This document shows, one piece after another, positions 50,196 to 58,043 of a DNA stretch of 64,000 nucleotides (its first letter is position 1; the number at the start of each line of letters is the position of its first letter). This DNA is from CBDIHH01 sp965279095 (lineage in GTDB: Bacteria > Pseudomonadota > Alphaproteobacteria > Caulobacterales > Caulobacteraceae), in contig CBDIHH010000004.1 in the NCBI GenBank assembly GCA_965279095.1, forward strand, positions 372,001 to 436,000, given 5' to 3'. A model generated the notes under the pieces. That model saw only the letters and a program-made list of their open reading frames with translations, searched no databases and was not told the DNA's origin. A program made the translations under genes and the position numbers.

Positions 50196-51803
50196 ATGGC
50201 TTTTGACAGCGAGAACGTGTGCCTGGAAGGTATCCAGCCGAAGCCGGTGGCAACGCCGATCTTTATCAACGGCGACTGCTTGAGCACGATGGCGGCTATG
50301 CCTGCCAAGTCGGTCAATCTCGCCATCACGTCGCCGCCTTACATGAACGCGGGTATGGCGTACGGGGACAAGTTCACCCTCAAGGACTACGAAGCTCTGA
50401 CGAAGGCTTACCTGCGCGCGCTCTACCGCGTCCTGACGCCGGGCGGCGCCGCCTGGATCAACGTCGGAAACTACAAGCCGCGCCATAAGCAAGAAATCCT
50501 TCCTCTGACCTACCTCGTTGCGCCCATCGCCATGAAGTGCGGCTTCTACATCCTCCAGGAAATTGTGTGGGCGAAGGCGGGCAACCCGAACAACGTCTTC
50601 ACTCGCTTTGGCGCGAGGTCGGAGCGTTGGCTGTGGTTGGTGAAGTCCGTGGACAACTACACCTTCGATCTGGACGCCATTCGCGGGACGTTTCCCACCA
50701 AGGGCAACGATCCTCGCAACAACCCCAAGGGCAAGAACCCCACCGATGTGTGGGAATTCGCTCAGGTCACGACGGCGAAGGAGAAGACCGGTCACCCCTG
50801 CCAGTTTCCGGAGCGGATGGTCGAGATGATCGTGAAAGCGTGCTCCCGCCCTGGAGACACGGTGATCGATCCGTTCGGCGGATCGGGGACGACGGCGGTC
50901 TGCGCCTATCGCCACGGTCGCAAGGCGATCTCTATCGAGCGTGATCCGAGCTACCACGCCATCGGGCAGGATCGGGTTGCCGCCGAGATGAAAACCGCTG
51001 CCGCTCCTCCGCCCGTGGTCTCGGCGACTTGGGAGGCGCCGACTGTTCGCCTGGGGCAGGGGGACGCGATTGAGGTTATGAAGTGCATTCCCGATGGATC
51101 GGTGGACGCCATCATCACCGACCCGCCCTATGGCACCACGGCGTGCCAGTGGGACCGGATCGTTCCCTTCGATCTGCTTTGGGAGCAGTACCGGCGAATC
51201 CTCAAGCCCCTCGGCGCCGTCGTGATGTTCGGGGCGCAGCCGTTCACGAGCGAGCTTGTCCAGAGCAATCGCGATTGGTTTAAATACCAGTGGGTCTGGC
51301 AGAAAAACCGGGCGACGTGCTTCGTCCATAGCCAAAACATGCCGCTTCGCCAGCACGAGGACATCTGTGTCTTCAGCCCTGGAACCGTGATCGGAAACAA
51401 GGGTCTGAGCCAGCGTCAGATGACTTACAACCCGCAGGGATTGGTCGAACTGGACACCCCTATCAAGTCTCGGAATTCCGGCACGGGACGCACCAATCGC
51501 AAGGAAGGCATGACCGTCACGAATTGGGAGCGGGTGCAAACGCACACCAACTATCCCAAGACGGTCCTTCAATTCCGTTCCGAAAGGTCCGTGTTTCATC
51601 CGACGCAGAAGCCTTTGGACCTGATGCGGTATCTCGTCCGGACCTACTCGAACGAAGGCGACATCATCCTCGACCCGTTCATGGGGTCGGGAACCACGGG
51701 TGCTGCGGCGGTCCTGGAGGGGCGGAGGTTCATCGGGACGGAAACTGACCCGAAGTTCTTCAGGCATGCCGCCGACCGCATCGCCGCTCTGTGGGCGCTC
51801 TAA
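50196..51803 (+). CDS. Double-domain DNA methyltransferase
   Basis: The 535-residue protein carries two complete beta-class methyltransferase cores in tandem. Domain 1 has TSPPY (45-49) and the SAM motif DPFGGSGTT (225-233). Domain 2 has TDPPY (308-312) and DPFMGSGTT (493-501). SPPY is common in N4-cytosine enzymes and DPPY in N6-adenine enzymes, so the protein may modify two different bases or sites. No restriction gene lies beside it, so it is probably an orphan or protective enzyme of the island. Its stop overlaps the convergent MarR-like gene by four bases. Confidence 0.9.
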   Translation: MAFDSENVCLEGIQPKPVATPIFINGDCLSTMAAMPAKSVNLAITSPPYMNAGMAYGDKFTLKDYEALTKAYLRALYRVLTPGGAAWINVGNYKPRHKQEILPLTYLVAPIAMKCGFYILQEIVWAKAGNPNNVFTRFGARSERWLWLVKSVDNYTFDLDAIRGTFPTKGNDPRNNPKGKNPTDVWEFAQVTTAKEKTGHPCQFPERMVEMIVKACSRPGDTVIDPFGGSGTTAVCAYRHGRKAISIERDPSYHAIGQDRVAAEMKTAAAPPPVVSATWEAPTVRLGQGDAIEVMKCIPDGSVDAIITDPPYGTTACQWDRIVPFDLLWEQYRRILKPLGAVVMFGAQPFTSELVQSNRDWFKYQWVWQKNRATCFVHSQNMPLRQHEDICVFSPGTVIGNKGLSQRQMTYNPQGLVELDTPIKSRNSGTGRTNRKEGMTVTNWERVQTHTNYPKTVLQFRSERSVFHPTQKPLDLMRYLVRTYSNEGDIILDPFMGSGTTGAAAVLEGRRFIGTETDPKFFRHAADRIAALWAL

Positions 51804-52225
51804 GCGGCTTGGGTGTCCCGCTGAAGCGCGATGTCCACGCCATACAGCGCGGTCGTCTCCCTCGGCGCCTCCTGCTCCTTGTCCACGGTGCGGATAATCC
51901 TCGTCATGAGATCGCGCCCGGCGGGCGTCAGGAAGACCAGCTTGATGCGACGGTTATGGAGGTGGGGCACGACCTCGACGAGACCGAGACCAGCCTTCCC
52001 CTCGGCGCCCTCTCCAAGCTGCCCGATGATTCGGGATAGGTTCGACTTGGTGATCCGCGACCGCTCAGCCAGATCGCCCATCGAGCTTCCAGGGTGGACG
52101 ACGAGGTCGGCGAGCACGCTGAGTTGATTGATCGAGAAGTAGGGGTCCAGCCCTCTGAGGGCGGAGCAGGCTGCTACAAAGGGGAGGATGCCCGCCGGTG
52201 GGGTGTAGCTCGTGGTCCGCGTCAT
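51800..52225 (-). CDS. MarR-like winged-helix regulator
   Basis: The 141-residue protein starts at 52225, with AGGATCGTGG before the ATG. It has a MarR-type layout: LDPYFSINQLSVLADLVVHPG, GDLAERSRITKSNLSRIIGQLG (recognition helix) and a wing ending VPHLHNRRIKLVFLTPAGRDLMTRI. It lies between the methyltransferase and SIR2-like genes and is divergent from the SIR2-like gene, whose promoter it may control. The upstream part of the open frame is a shadow of other sequence. Confidence 0.75.
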   Translation of the reverse strand: MTRTTSYTPPAGILPFVAACSALRGLDPYFSINQLSVLADLVVHPGSSMGDLAERSRITKSNLSRIIGQLGEGAEGKAGLGLVEVVPHLHNRRIKLVFLTPAGRDLMTRIIRTVDKEQEAPRETTALYGVDIALQRDTQAA

Positions 52226-52348
52226 TCCACGATCCTGAACCATCTGAGGGGCGGTGGTCAAGGTTGCCGAAACTGAACCGTGTCGTGAACCGGCTTGCAA
52301 GGTGAGGCGGAAGCCGATCCAATTCAGCCATTGGAGCGGTCGAGAACG

Positions 52349-53410
52349 ATGTTCAAACGAAAAACGGTGCTGGTTGTGGGGGCGGGAGCGAGCCATGAGT
52401 ATGGTCTGCCGGTGGGCAACGATCTCAAGATTCGGATAGCCCAAACCGTAGGTTCGTTGAACGACCCCATCCCATCTGGACGCAACCCATCGAACTTCTT
52501 CTGGGCAGTGCAGGACGCAAACGTCGATGTCCAGCAGTACACCCTAGCCGCCCGACACATGAAGGGGGGAGTTATGCACGCCTCTTCAATCGACCGATAT
52601 CTCAGGGTCCATGACAAGGATCAATACGTCCAAAAGCTAGGAAAGCTTGCCATCGTTGACCGCATACTCGCAGCGGAACGAGGAAGCAGCTTGATGCTTG
52701 ATACGGAAGGGCAATTGAACCTGCCTGATATATCAGCCAAGGTCCGTATCCAATACGGGGGAGCGAAGCCCGATTGGCTGGGAGAACTATTCATTTCTCT
52801 TCAAGAGGACGTTACGCGCGACACCATTGCAGAAATGTTCAACAATCTGACAATCGTTTCCTTCAATTATGATCGATGCATAGAGCATTATATATTCCAC
52901 GCATTGCGATCATTCGCGAACATAGGCGAGGGGCAGGCAGCAGAAGCTATGACGAACCTGACAGTAATACATCCATACGGCTCGGTTGGCAGAATGCCTT
53001 GGGACCTACTGGCTGATCAGAGCAAGCCTGCAAGCATGTTCGGCGGCGAGCCTTCTGCACGAGAACTGCTACTTCTTGCGGATGAGATCAAAACATTCAG
53101 TGAGCCACCGCCGGAAGTGGCACTCATGCATGAGCGTATCGAGGAGGCAAAGCAGATCATATTCCTGGGCTTCTCATTCCTAGATCAAAACATGGAATTG
53201 CTTACCCCTTTCGGCAGAACGTCGATCGACAGCGCGACGGGCACGGCATTTGGAGAGTCGGAAGTTTTCAGAAGTCGAGCGCGTGGGGCGTTGGTCAGGC
53301 TTGTGAATGGACGTGGCAACGAAATTACACAGGGACTCATACGGAGTGGGCTTTCCGAAATTACATGCGGACAGTTCATGCGTGACTTCGCCTTGGAACT
53401 GCGGGACTAA
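52349..53410 (+). CDS. SIR2-like NAD-binding protein, candidate defence effector
   Basis: The 353-residue protein has an N-terminal VVGAGASHEYGLPVGND (11-27), matching the SIR2 NAD-binding GAGxS motif; SFNYDRCIEHY (171-181), similar to the SIR2_2 NYD motif; HPYGSVG near the His-type position; and IFLGFSFLDQNMELL (271-285), typical of SIR2_2-type proteins. Bacterial members often deplete NAD when phage infects. No second protein such as HerA or Argonaute is next to it. Its stop overlaps that of the convergent zinc-ribbon-like gene by four bases. The start at 52349 is chosen from motif position. Confidence 0.8.
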   Translation: MFKRKTVLVVGAGASHEYGLPVGNDLKIRIAQTVGSLNDPIPSGRNPSNFFWAVQDANVDVQQYTLAARHMKGGVMHASSIDRYLRVHDKDQYVQKLGKLAIVDRILAAERGSSLMLDTEGQLNLPDISAKVRIQYGGAKPDWLGELFISLQEDVTRDTIAEMFNNLTIVSFNYDRCIEHYIFHALRSFANIGEGQAAEAMTNLTVIHPYGSVGRMPWDLLADQSKPASMFGGEPSARELLLLADEIKTFSEPPPEVALMHERIEEAKQIIFLGFSFLDQNMELLTPFGRTSIDSATGTAFGESEVFRSRARGALVRLVNGRGNEITQGLIRSGLSEITCGQFMRDFALELRD

Positions 53411-53763
53411 ACTGTCAAACGAGGGAAGAACCGGCGCATGAGCATGTCGGCATCGGACGGATCGATCCAATATCGTCTTAGGATCGTCGGTTTCCACCAT
53501 CTGGAGAATGCCGCGACCTCGGAGACGCCGGTCACCAAGATCAAGCCACCATGACAAGGCATCTGATGGTCAGCCCCCCATTGCCGCAGGGCAGGGGCAA
53601 GAGCCGGATCGACCTGGAAGACCATCACAGACCCTTTCTGAGATCGCCTCATCCGAATATAGGCATTGACGCATTTGGCGCACCTTGTCCGCCTGCGAGC
53701 GTTGGATGCATCGAGATCGATGCCGCACTTGGTGCAGATCGGGGGGAAGCGGGGTCTACCCAT
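53407..53763 (-). CDS. Small cysteine-rich (zinc-ribbon-like) protein
   Basis: The 118-residue product has Cys pairs in PICTKCGIDLD and TRCAKCVNAYI, which suit a zinc ribbon, plus a basic middle and a C-terminal WKPTILRRYWIDPSDADML. Its start lies within the last eight bases of the previous reverse-strand gene, so it is translationally coupled to it. It ends against the SIR2-like gene with overlapping stops. The function is not recognised; a DNA- or nucleotide-binding role is a guess. Confidence 0.6.
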   Translation of the reverse strand: MGRPRFPPICTKCGIDLDASNARRRTRCAKCVNAYIRMRRSQKGSVMVFQVDPALAPALRQWGADHQMPCHGGLILVTGVSEVAAFSRWWKPTILRRYWIDPSDADMLMRRFFPRLTV

Positions 53764-53926
53764 CAGTTTGGACGATGATGTGGTCTGCCCAGCGGAGGGC
53801 GAACAGGACAGGGTCGGGCGGGTTGGTGACAATCGCGAACGCCATAGGGGCGCGGCCGACGTTCACGCCGTGCTCAGCGCACCAGTCGTAGAACTCAGGA
53901 GGAAAATGGGACACCACGAACTGCAT
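53756..53926 (-). CDS. Small hypothetical protein
   Basis: The 56-residue product starts MQFVVSHFPPEFYDWCAEHG and ends near DHIIVQTDG, with no signal peptide or known motif. The ATG at 53926 shares one base with the previous stop (TGATG), and the stop overlaps the next start by eight bases. Such overlap in series suggests a real three-gene unit and not random open frames. Confidence 0.5.
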   Translation of the reverse strand: MQFVVSHFPPEFYDWCAEHGVNVGRAPMAFAIVTNPPDPVLFALRWADHIIVQTDG

Positions 53927-54072
53927 CACAGTTCCTCCCACGTCAGGCTAACAAGCCGCTTGAAAAGCTCCATGCGTTCAGTGGCGGTGGACGGGTCGTG
54001 GGGATCAAGCTGGCGCAGGGACGCAAGCATAACGTCGCGCTCTTCGGGGGTGGTCGGGGATGTGTCGCTCAT
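53926..54072 (-). CDS. Small hypothetical protein, first of a three-gene unit
   Basis: The 48-residue product begins MSDTSPTTPEERDVMLASLR and ends KRLVSLTWEEL, acidic and helical. The start at 54072 was chosen over the longer upstream frame, which runs through the neighbouring gene. It is coupled to the next gene by a one-base overlap. The function is unknown. Confidence 0.45.
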   Translation of the reverse strand: MSDTSPTTPEERDVMLASLRQLDPHDPSTATERMELFKRLVSLTWEEL

Positions 54073-54128
54073 AGTGCTATTTATCAAGGCAGAGCAAAAA
54101 TGGGCTGCGGTGGCTCCGTTCGGCGCAC

Positions 54129-54671
54129 CTAGGCATCGGCGGCAGTGACGATCTGTATAACCTTGAAGCGGTTCTGAAGGATCATCCAACGCGCAGTGAA
54201 GCTTCCTAGCTTCGAGTTCAACTCATCCTCAAGGTCGCGCTTCCTGGAATCGTGGTCAGGCATCAGGCTTAGTTCGTGTTGCTTATGCTTAAGCCCCATG
54301 CCTAAATAGTAAAAATCGAGCAGCGCATCACTGAACTCCTCATTGAATAGAAATGCCGCGCTACCTGCACTTTCAGTTATGCCGTCTTGGACCCCATCTG
54401 AGAGCGGCTCAAAGCTAAGGCATGCGGCGTAATATGATTTCGCAGAATTGTATATGTGCATGCGACGCTCGTAGAGTTCAGCCCTGAAAGTCTGTTCTTG
54501 GAGCGCAACCTGCCGTTTCAAGATTTCTGTCTGATTTCCTGATATCTCCGCCTGTTTCGAAGCAATTTTCGCCTGCCTCAACCCGATAATGGTGGCGGCG
54601 ATCACAGCGGCGAAGCCTGTCGCCAGCGTGGCGAACGCCTCCCAGCTAAGTTGGTCCCAATAGACTGCCAT
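54129..54671 (-). CDS. Membrane-anchored coiled-coil hypothetical protein
   Basis: The 180-residue protein has a single N-terminal membrane segment (AFATLATGFAAVIAATIIGL), then a basic, probably coiled-coil stretch (RQAKIASKQAEISGNQTEILKR) and a helical C-terminal part. I find no recognised domain. The island location and layout, with an anchored membrane helix and a long cytoplasmic coil, are like those of small phage-exclusion or accessory proteins, but no function is shown. Confidence 0.6.
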   Translation of the reverse strand: MAVYWDQLSWEAFATLATGFAAVIAATIIGLRQAKIASKQAEISGNQTEILKRQVALQEQTFRAELYERRMHIYNSAKSYYAACLSFEPLSDGVQDGITESAGSAAFLFNEEFSDALLDFYYLGMGLKHKQHELSLMPDHDSRKRDLEDELNSKLGSFTARWMILQNRFKVIQIVTAADA

Positions 54672-54746
54672 AATCGTCCTCCGTCCGACCCTTGTGTCTC
54701 GTCGATGTCCGCTATCTGACTCAGCTAGCGAACGCCGCCACTCGGT

Positions 54747-55421
54747 TCAGCCCTCGTCTACGTCCGGGGACTCGTTTTGATGGGGCTCAAGGTCGCGCAG
54801 CAGCTTGCCATTGTGGCGCCAGTAGTCGAAGCCGCTGACATTGGACCAGTTGTAGCCCATAGCCCGGATCAGGATCAGCGCGGCAGGTGAGACAGAATGC
54901 TCCGGACCCTCAGGCACTCCCTGTTCATCGTTCAGCCTGACCTTCCTGTCGGAGACGACGGTGGCGGTCTTCGACGCGTCCTTTGAGAAATCCAGCACGT
55001 CACCCGGAACGATGCCGACCGATGCCAGTGTGCGCTTCTTTGCCTTGGTCGCCTTGACCTCCTCGATGGCTTGCCTCTCCTGACGCGTGATCAACTGCTC
55101 AGCGTCCCCAGGCGTGGCGTCCGCTGTCGCGACCAGTTCGATAATCGCCTTCGCGAGGTTGGGCTCGATGGTGAAGAACTCTCGACCGGTGCGCGTGCGC
55201 TTCTCACCAAAAACGAAGTGAAGCGTCCGCTCCAGCTTACGGCAATCGGGCACGCGGGCTGCGTAAAAGCACTCGAAAGGAAGGGGCGTAGAGGTGTTGT
55301 CAAGCGACCTCATACGCTCATGGATCGTGTTGCCCTTTGTGAGTCCGATCTTGACGTAGCCCGGCATGGACTCATTCGTGAGGATGTAGACGATGCCTTC
55401 GCCGGTAGGTGTGTCGAGCAA
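54747..55421 (-). CDS. GIY-YIG (T5orf172-like) nuclease-fold protein with RAMA-like C-terminus
   Basis: The 224-residue protein starts with GIVYILTNESMPGYVKIGLT, a GIY-YIG pattern of the T5orf172 type, with a metal-site-like Glu in REFFTIEP. Residues about 125-215 (TLASVGIVPGDVLDF, ATVVSDRKVRLND, SVSPAALILIRAMGYNWSNVSGFDYWRHNG) look like a RAMA domain, which recognises modified DNA in restriction-linked proteins. A nuclease or a modification-sensing protein of the island is a reasonable reading. The RAMA call is from pattern memory only. Confidence 0.75.
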   Translation of the reverse strand: MLDTPTGEGIVYILTNESMPGYVKIGLTKGNTIHERMRSLDNTSTPLPFECFYAARVPDCRKLERTLHFVFGEKRTRTGREFFTIEPNLAKAIIELVATADATPGDAEQLITRQERQAIEEVKATKAKKRTLASVGIVPGDVLDFSKDASKTATVVSDRKVRLNDEQGVPEGPEHSVSPAALILIRAMGYNWSNVSGFDYWRHNGKLLRDLEPHQNESPDVDEG

Positions 55422-55747
55422 GCCGGTTCTCCAATGCGCGCGCGTCAGCGTGTAGCTGCGCCCTTCGATCTAAACGACGCCATCCGTTCCGTCAGCAAGC
55501 TTCGAAAGAAGCGATTCTAAAATGCGGTGTCTCGGGAGAGAAAGCGGGCTTACGTTGACGACATATCACTACCTCGCTGCCTGCCGACAAGGGCGGAAGA
55601 AGCGATACGTTTTCAATAGGATGCGTGGTCTGCCGTCAAGAATCCTGCGGCTCGATCATGAATCCCCGTTGACAAGGCTCAGGGGATTTGCCCTCATCAC
55701 CCCACCGGAACCGGACACCCCTTTTTTTTTAAGGCGAGGTGTGTCCG
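55422..55747. other. 326-base region without a supported gene
   Basis: No complete gene with a good start is visible. It holds a TTGACA element near 55670 and the hairpin arms described for the next small gene. The plus-strand frame starting at 55522 has atypical composition and no ribosome site, and I do not accept it. Confidence 0.45.
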
Positions 55748-55843
55748 ATGAAACCGAACTTCAAACTCCCCAGCTACCAAGACCTAGGTGCCATAGCCGC
55801 GTTCATCGCTGCCGTGGCTGCCCTCATTCAGGCGTTTCGATGA
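55748..55843 (+). CDS. 31-residue small membrane-like protein
   Basis: The product starts MKPNFKLPSYQDLGAIAAFI and ends AAVAALIQAFR, so about 18 residues are a membrane-type segment. The ATG is preceded by AAGGCGAGG, a usable ribosome site. The inverted pair CGGACAC and GTGTCCG encloses that site, with GTGTCCG directly in front of the ATG, so the mRNA could fold to hide the ribosome site. Small single-helix peptides are common in phage and toxin systems, but no known family is recognised. Confidence 0.45.
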   Translation: MKPNFKLPSYQDLGAIAAFIAAVAALIQAFR

Positions 55844-55856
55844 GGCGACCTAACAG

Positions 55857-56261
55857 CTATCGGCACTGCCCCCATGCTGATGCCAATGCCGTCGCGACGA
55901 TCATGCCGCCAATCAGGTGCCGCTCTTCTGGATGATCATACAGGAACTTCACCACGACTGCCTTGACCTGTCCCGCCGTGGAGCCCTCAGGGATGCAATA
56001 AGCCACATCGCGACTGGTAGCTGCCACGGCGGCAAGCTGCCCGTCCGTAACGCCTTGGATGTACGCCGTACAAGCGATTTCACTCTGCCGACACAAGTCG
56101 AGTAACGAATTGCCGTCTCTGTAGTTGATCCGACCAACTCGGGAACCGATGTCAGCGGGGGTCAGAAAATTGTGCGGTGGCAATGGCTCATCCGCCGCTT
56201 GCGCCCCTGTGGTGCCTATCGCCAGTGAGATCAGTGCCGCTGTCACTACCTTCAAAGCCAT
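55857..56261 (-). CDS. Exported Rap1a/Tai-like protein
   Basis: The 134-residue protein starts at 56261 with a signal peptide (MALKVVTAALISLAIGTTGA, cleavage after AQAAD). The mature part has the Rap1a/Tai-type pattern: NSLLDLCRQSEIACTAYIQGVTDG, YCIPEGSTAGQVKAVVVKFLYDHPE and a final ALASAWGQCR, with paired cysteines. Relatives are periplasmic immunity proteins for peptidoglycan amidase effectors, but no effector gene is seen here. The ribosome site is close to the start, and the alternative start at 56303 is possible. Confidence 0.7.
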   Translation of the reverse strand: MALKVVTAALISLAIGTTGAQAADEPLPPHNFLTPADIGSRVGRINYRDGNSLLDLCRQSEIACTAYIQGVTDGQLAAVAATSRDVAYCIPEGSTAGQVKAVVVKFLYDHPEERHLIGGMIVATALASAWGQCR

Positions 56262-56265
56262 CACC

Positions 56266-56646
56266 TCAACGCGGGCTGCGCGCCTGTTCACCGTGGAACT
56301 CATTGATAGTCTTACAGGTATTGAGAAACACCCCTTCGGTGTATGAGCGGCACTCCTGTGCGCATTCGAACCAAGGCGGCTTCTCAACGGCGCGATAGTC
56401 GAATGCATCCGTGACGCCGTGGGTATCGATCAAATGACGGATGGACATGCTCACGCCAGCGCGCTGGCACTGAGCGAGGGAATCGAACCCAGGCACGACG
56501 GGACCGTAATCCGTGCCTTCATAGGGATACCAGGACAGCATCCAGGCTTGTTCGGGCGGCTCGGGTTTGGAGCAACCGGCGATGCAGAGGACGCCCCCAG
56601 CCAGCAGCCACCCAGCCGCCTTCATAAGGATCAGTCTCGTCCTCAT
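56266..56646 (-). CDS. Lipoprotein
   Basis: The 126-residue product has a strong ribosome site (GGGGGACGGA) before the ATG. The leader MRTRLILMKAAGWLLAGGVL ends in a lipobox VLCIAGCSKP, so it should be lipid-anchored. The mature part has four further Cys residues and a QECRSYTEGVF segment. I recognise no family. It ends four bases before the Rap1a/Tai-like start and forms a probable operon of exported proteins. Confidence 0.65.
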   Translation of the reverse strand: MRTRLILMKAAGWLLAGGVLCIAGCSKPEPPEQAWMLSWYPYEGTDYGPVVPGFDSLAQCQRAGVSMSIRHLIDTHGVTDAFDYRAVEKPPWFECAQECRSYTEGVFLNTCKTINEFHGEQARSPR

Positions 56647-56702
56647 TCCGTCCCCCTGTGTGCGGCGACGGTAGCCTCACCGGAGGCTGATGCCTAGCCG
56701 CC

Positions 56703-57053
56703 TCATCGCTGCATCTTCCGAACCAGGGGCGTGCCCTTTGCATACAGCCGCCCAAGCCGTTCGAAGTAGTCCTTCCGGCTGGCGTCGCCATCGTTGTAAA
56801 GGACCAAAGGCTGATCGGCTGCGAACCAAACGTCCTTGAAGGTATTAGGGTCCTTGTTGAACCTGATGTGATGGTCGGAATAGTCGTCATAGTTGACGTG
56901 GTCTGAGTGTGAATGCTTTACGACACCTAGTGGTTTGTAGTCGCGGTTCAACATTATGTAGACATGCTTGTAAGTGGGATGCTCTATCTTCTGCAACACG
57001 TAGGGAAGAGCGTAGCGAGCAAAGCTGCCGGTGTCGGATATGGATGCGGGCAT
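56703..57053 (-). CDS. Hypothetical protein
   Basis: The 116-residue product has no signal peptide or membrane segment. It is rich in His, Tyr and Asp (VVKHSHSDHVNYDDYSDHHI) and has a VYIMLNRDYKPLGV strand. It may bind a metal through its His-rich centre, but I recognise no family. It is divergent from the C4-like leader transcript, whose promoter region is also its own. Confidence 0.55.
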   Translation of the reverse strand: MPASISDTGSFARYALPYVLQKIEHPTYKHVYIMLNRDYKPLGVVKHSHSDHVNYDDYSDHHIRFNKDPNTFKDVWFAADQPLVLYNDGDASRKDYFERLGRLYAKGTPLVRKMQR

Positions 57054-57125
57054 AGGGTCTCCTGAGCTTCGGGTTCATACTCCCAGACCCCCTTGTCGTT
57101 GTCAAAAAGATAGCTGTGAATAATT

Positions 57126-57155
57126 TTGACAGCCGATCCGCCGCTCAAGCATAAA
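57126..57155 (+). promoter_or_regulatory. Sigma70-like promoter of the C4-like transcript
   Basis: TTGACA (57126-57131) is an exact -35. CATAAA (57150-57155) is a reasonable -10 with an 18-base spacer. The predicted start is about 57162, just upstream of the first complementary segment of the leader. This is the best promoter match in the island. Confidence 0.7.
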
Positions 57156-57161
57156 TAGACC

Positions 57162-57270
57162 GAAGCATCTGGCGGTGCTACGAGAACACCAGAAGTCAGG
57201 CACCAGCCTGCCTACCTTTCTGTGTAGTGCCCCGTTAGCAACCGCCAGTGCTGACGGGGCATTTTATTCT
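57162..57270 (+). ncRNA. Structured leader RNA with C4-type antisense architecture
   Basis: The transcript would contain three structured parts. GGTG (57174-57177) pairs with CACC (57187-57190), CAGGC (57197-57201) pairs with GCCTG (57206-57210), and a terminator follows. CTGGCGGT (57169-57176) is an exact complement of the terminator loop ACCGCCAG (57241-57248). CCTTTCT (57215-57221) is an exact complement of AGAAAGG (57283-57289), the ribosome site of the next gene. This matches the layout known for phage P1/P7 C4 antisense RNAs. Family membership was not tested by computation. Confidence 0.65.
57228..57261 (+). terminator. Intrinsic terminator of the leader RNA
   Basis: The arms TGCCCCGTTAGCA (57228-57240) and TGCTGACGGGGCA (57249-57261) form a 13-base stem with one G-T pair and an 8-base loop, followed by TTTTATTCT. 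It ends the leader or attenuates entry into the 57294 gene. Confidence 0.85.
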
Positions 57271-57293
57271 CACCCGCCCCATAGAAAGGCAAT

Positions 57294-58043
57294 ATGAGCT
57301 TCACTGATGAAGAAGTACGAGCGGTCGAGATCGTAACGGCTAATCCGCAACTACTCGCCGCCCTCCAGTTTGGGACTCAGGAATTCACCCGAGTCCGTCA
57401 GGCGTGCGCAAGCGACCCCGAGCTTCTTAAAGAGTTCCTCTTGGGCATGACGCTCCCCGTGACCGAGGAACTGCCCAAGCCGCGCCGCGATCCTGTCGCG
57501 TGCCCCGACGTGATGAGCTTGACCGCTCTTCAAGGCAGCTTCTACGCCAATGAAAAGGTGACCAATCCCTACAAGGTTACCCTGGAGACCTGGATCATTG
57601 GCGGCGACGATCTCGACACCAAGGAGCCCCAATGGCGTGAGACGGTCCAGTTGTATGACCATAAGGAGTTCCGGCGGCTGATCACCTACTGGGAGAAGTG
57701 CGAGAGGAAAGGGAAGCCCGTTTTGTCCACACGTTTCCTGGACACGCTGAAGGTTATGCAGGCGGACCTTTCGTTTACCCACGTTGGGTTGATATCCAGC
57801 CGCGCCAAGGGCATGACCTACTTCGAAGATCAATTAGTCTTCGCGGATATTATGAACGGTGAGCCCAGCCGTTTCATGCTTTTGACGGGCACGAACTACC
57901 TGATCGCAAAAGAGTTCAGCGACTCATATGCCACGGGAAAGCCTCTGAGCAAGGCAACCGCCCAACTTAGGATCGATCTGTGCGGCATGGAGAGGAAAAA
58001 ATGGGCGACCGACAAAGCCGATGTCGGCTCACTGACAGAGTGA
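57294..58043 (+). CDS. Unrecognised 249-residue protein behind the C4-like leader
   Basis: The protein starts with MSFTDEEVRAVEIVTANPQL and a clear AGAAAGG ribosome site. It has an N-terminal helical region, a middle part rich in Trp and Tyr (LETWIIGGDDLDTKEPQWRETV, RRLITYWEKCERKGKPVLS) and a C-terminal helical region. I do not recognise a family. Its stop codon lies inside the first iteron-like repeat (58040-58057), and control by a C4-like leader is similar to control of phage antirepressor genes or plasmid replication initiators. The most useful hypotheses are an antirepressor or a replication initiator; neither is shown. Confidence 0.7.
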   Translation: MSFTDEEVRAVEIVTANPQLLAALQFGTQEFTRVRQACASDPELLKEFLLGMTLPVTEELPKPRRDPVACPDVMSLTALQGSFYANEKVTNPYKVTLETWIIGGDDLDTKEPQWRETVQLYDHKEFRRLITYWEKCERKGKPVLSTRFLDTLKVMQADLSFTHVGLISSRAKGMTYFEDQLVFADIMNGEPSRFMLLTGTNYLIAKEFSDSYATGKPLSKATAQLRIDLCGMERKKWATDKADVGSLTE

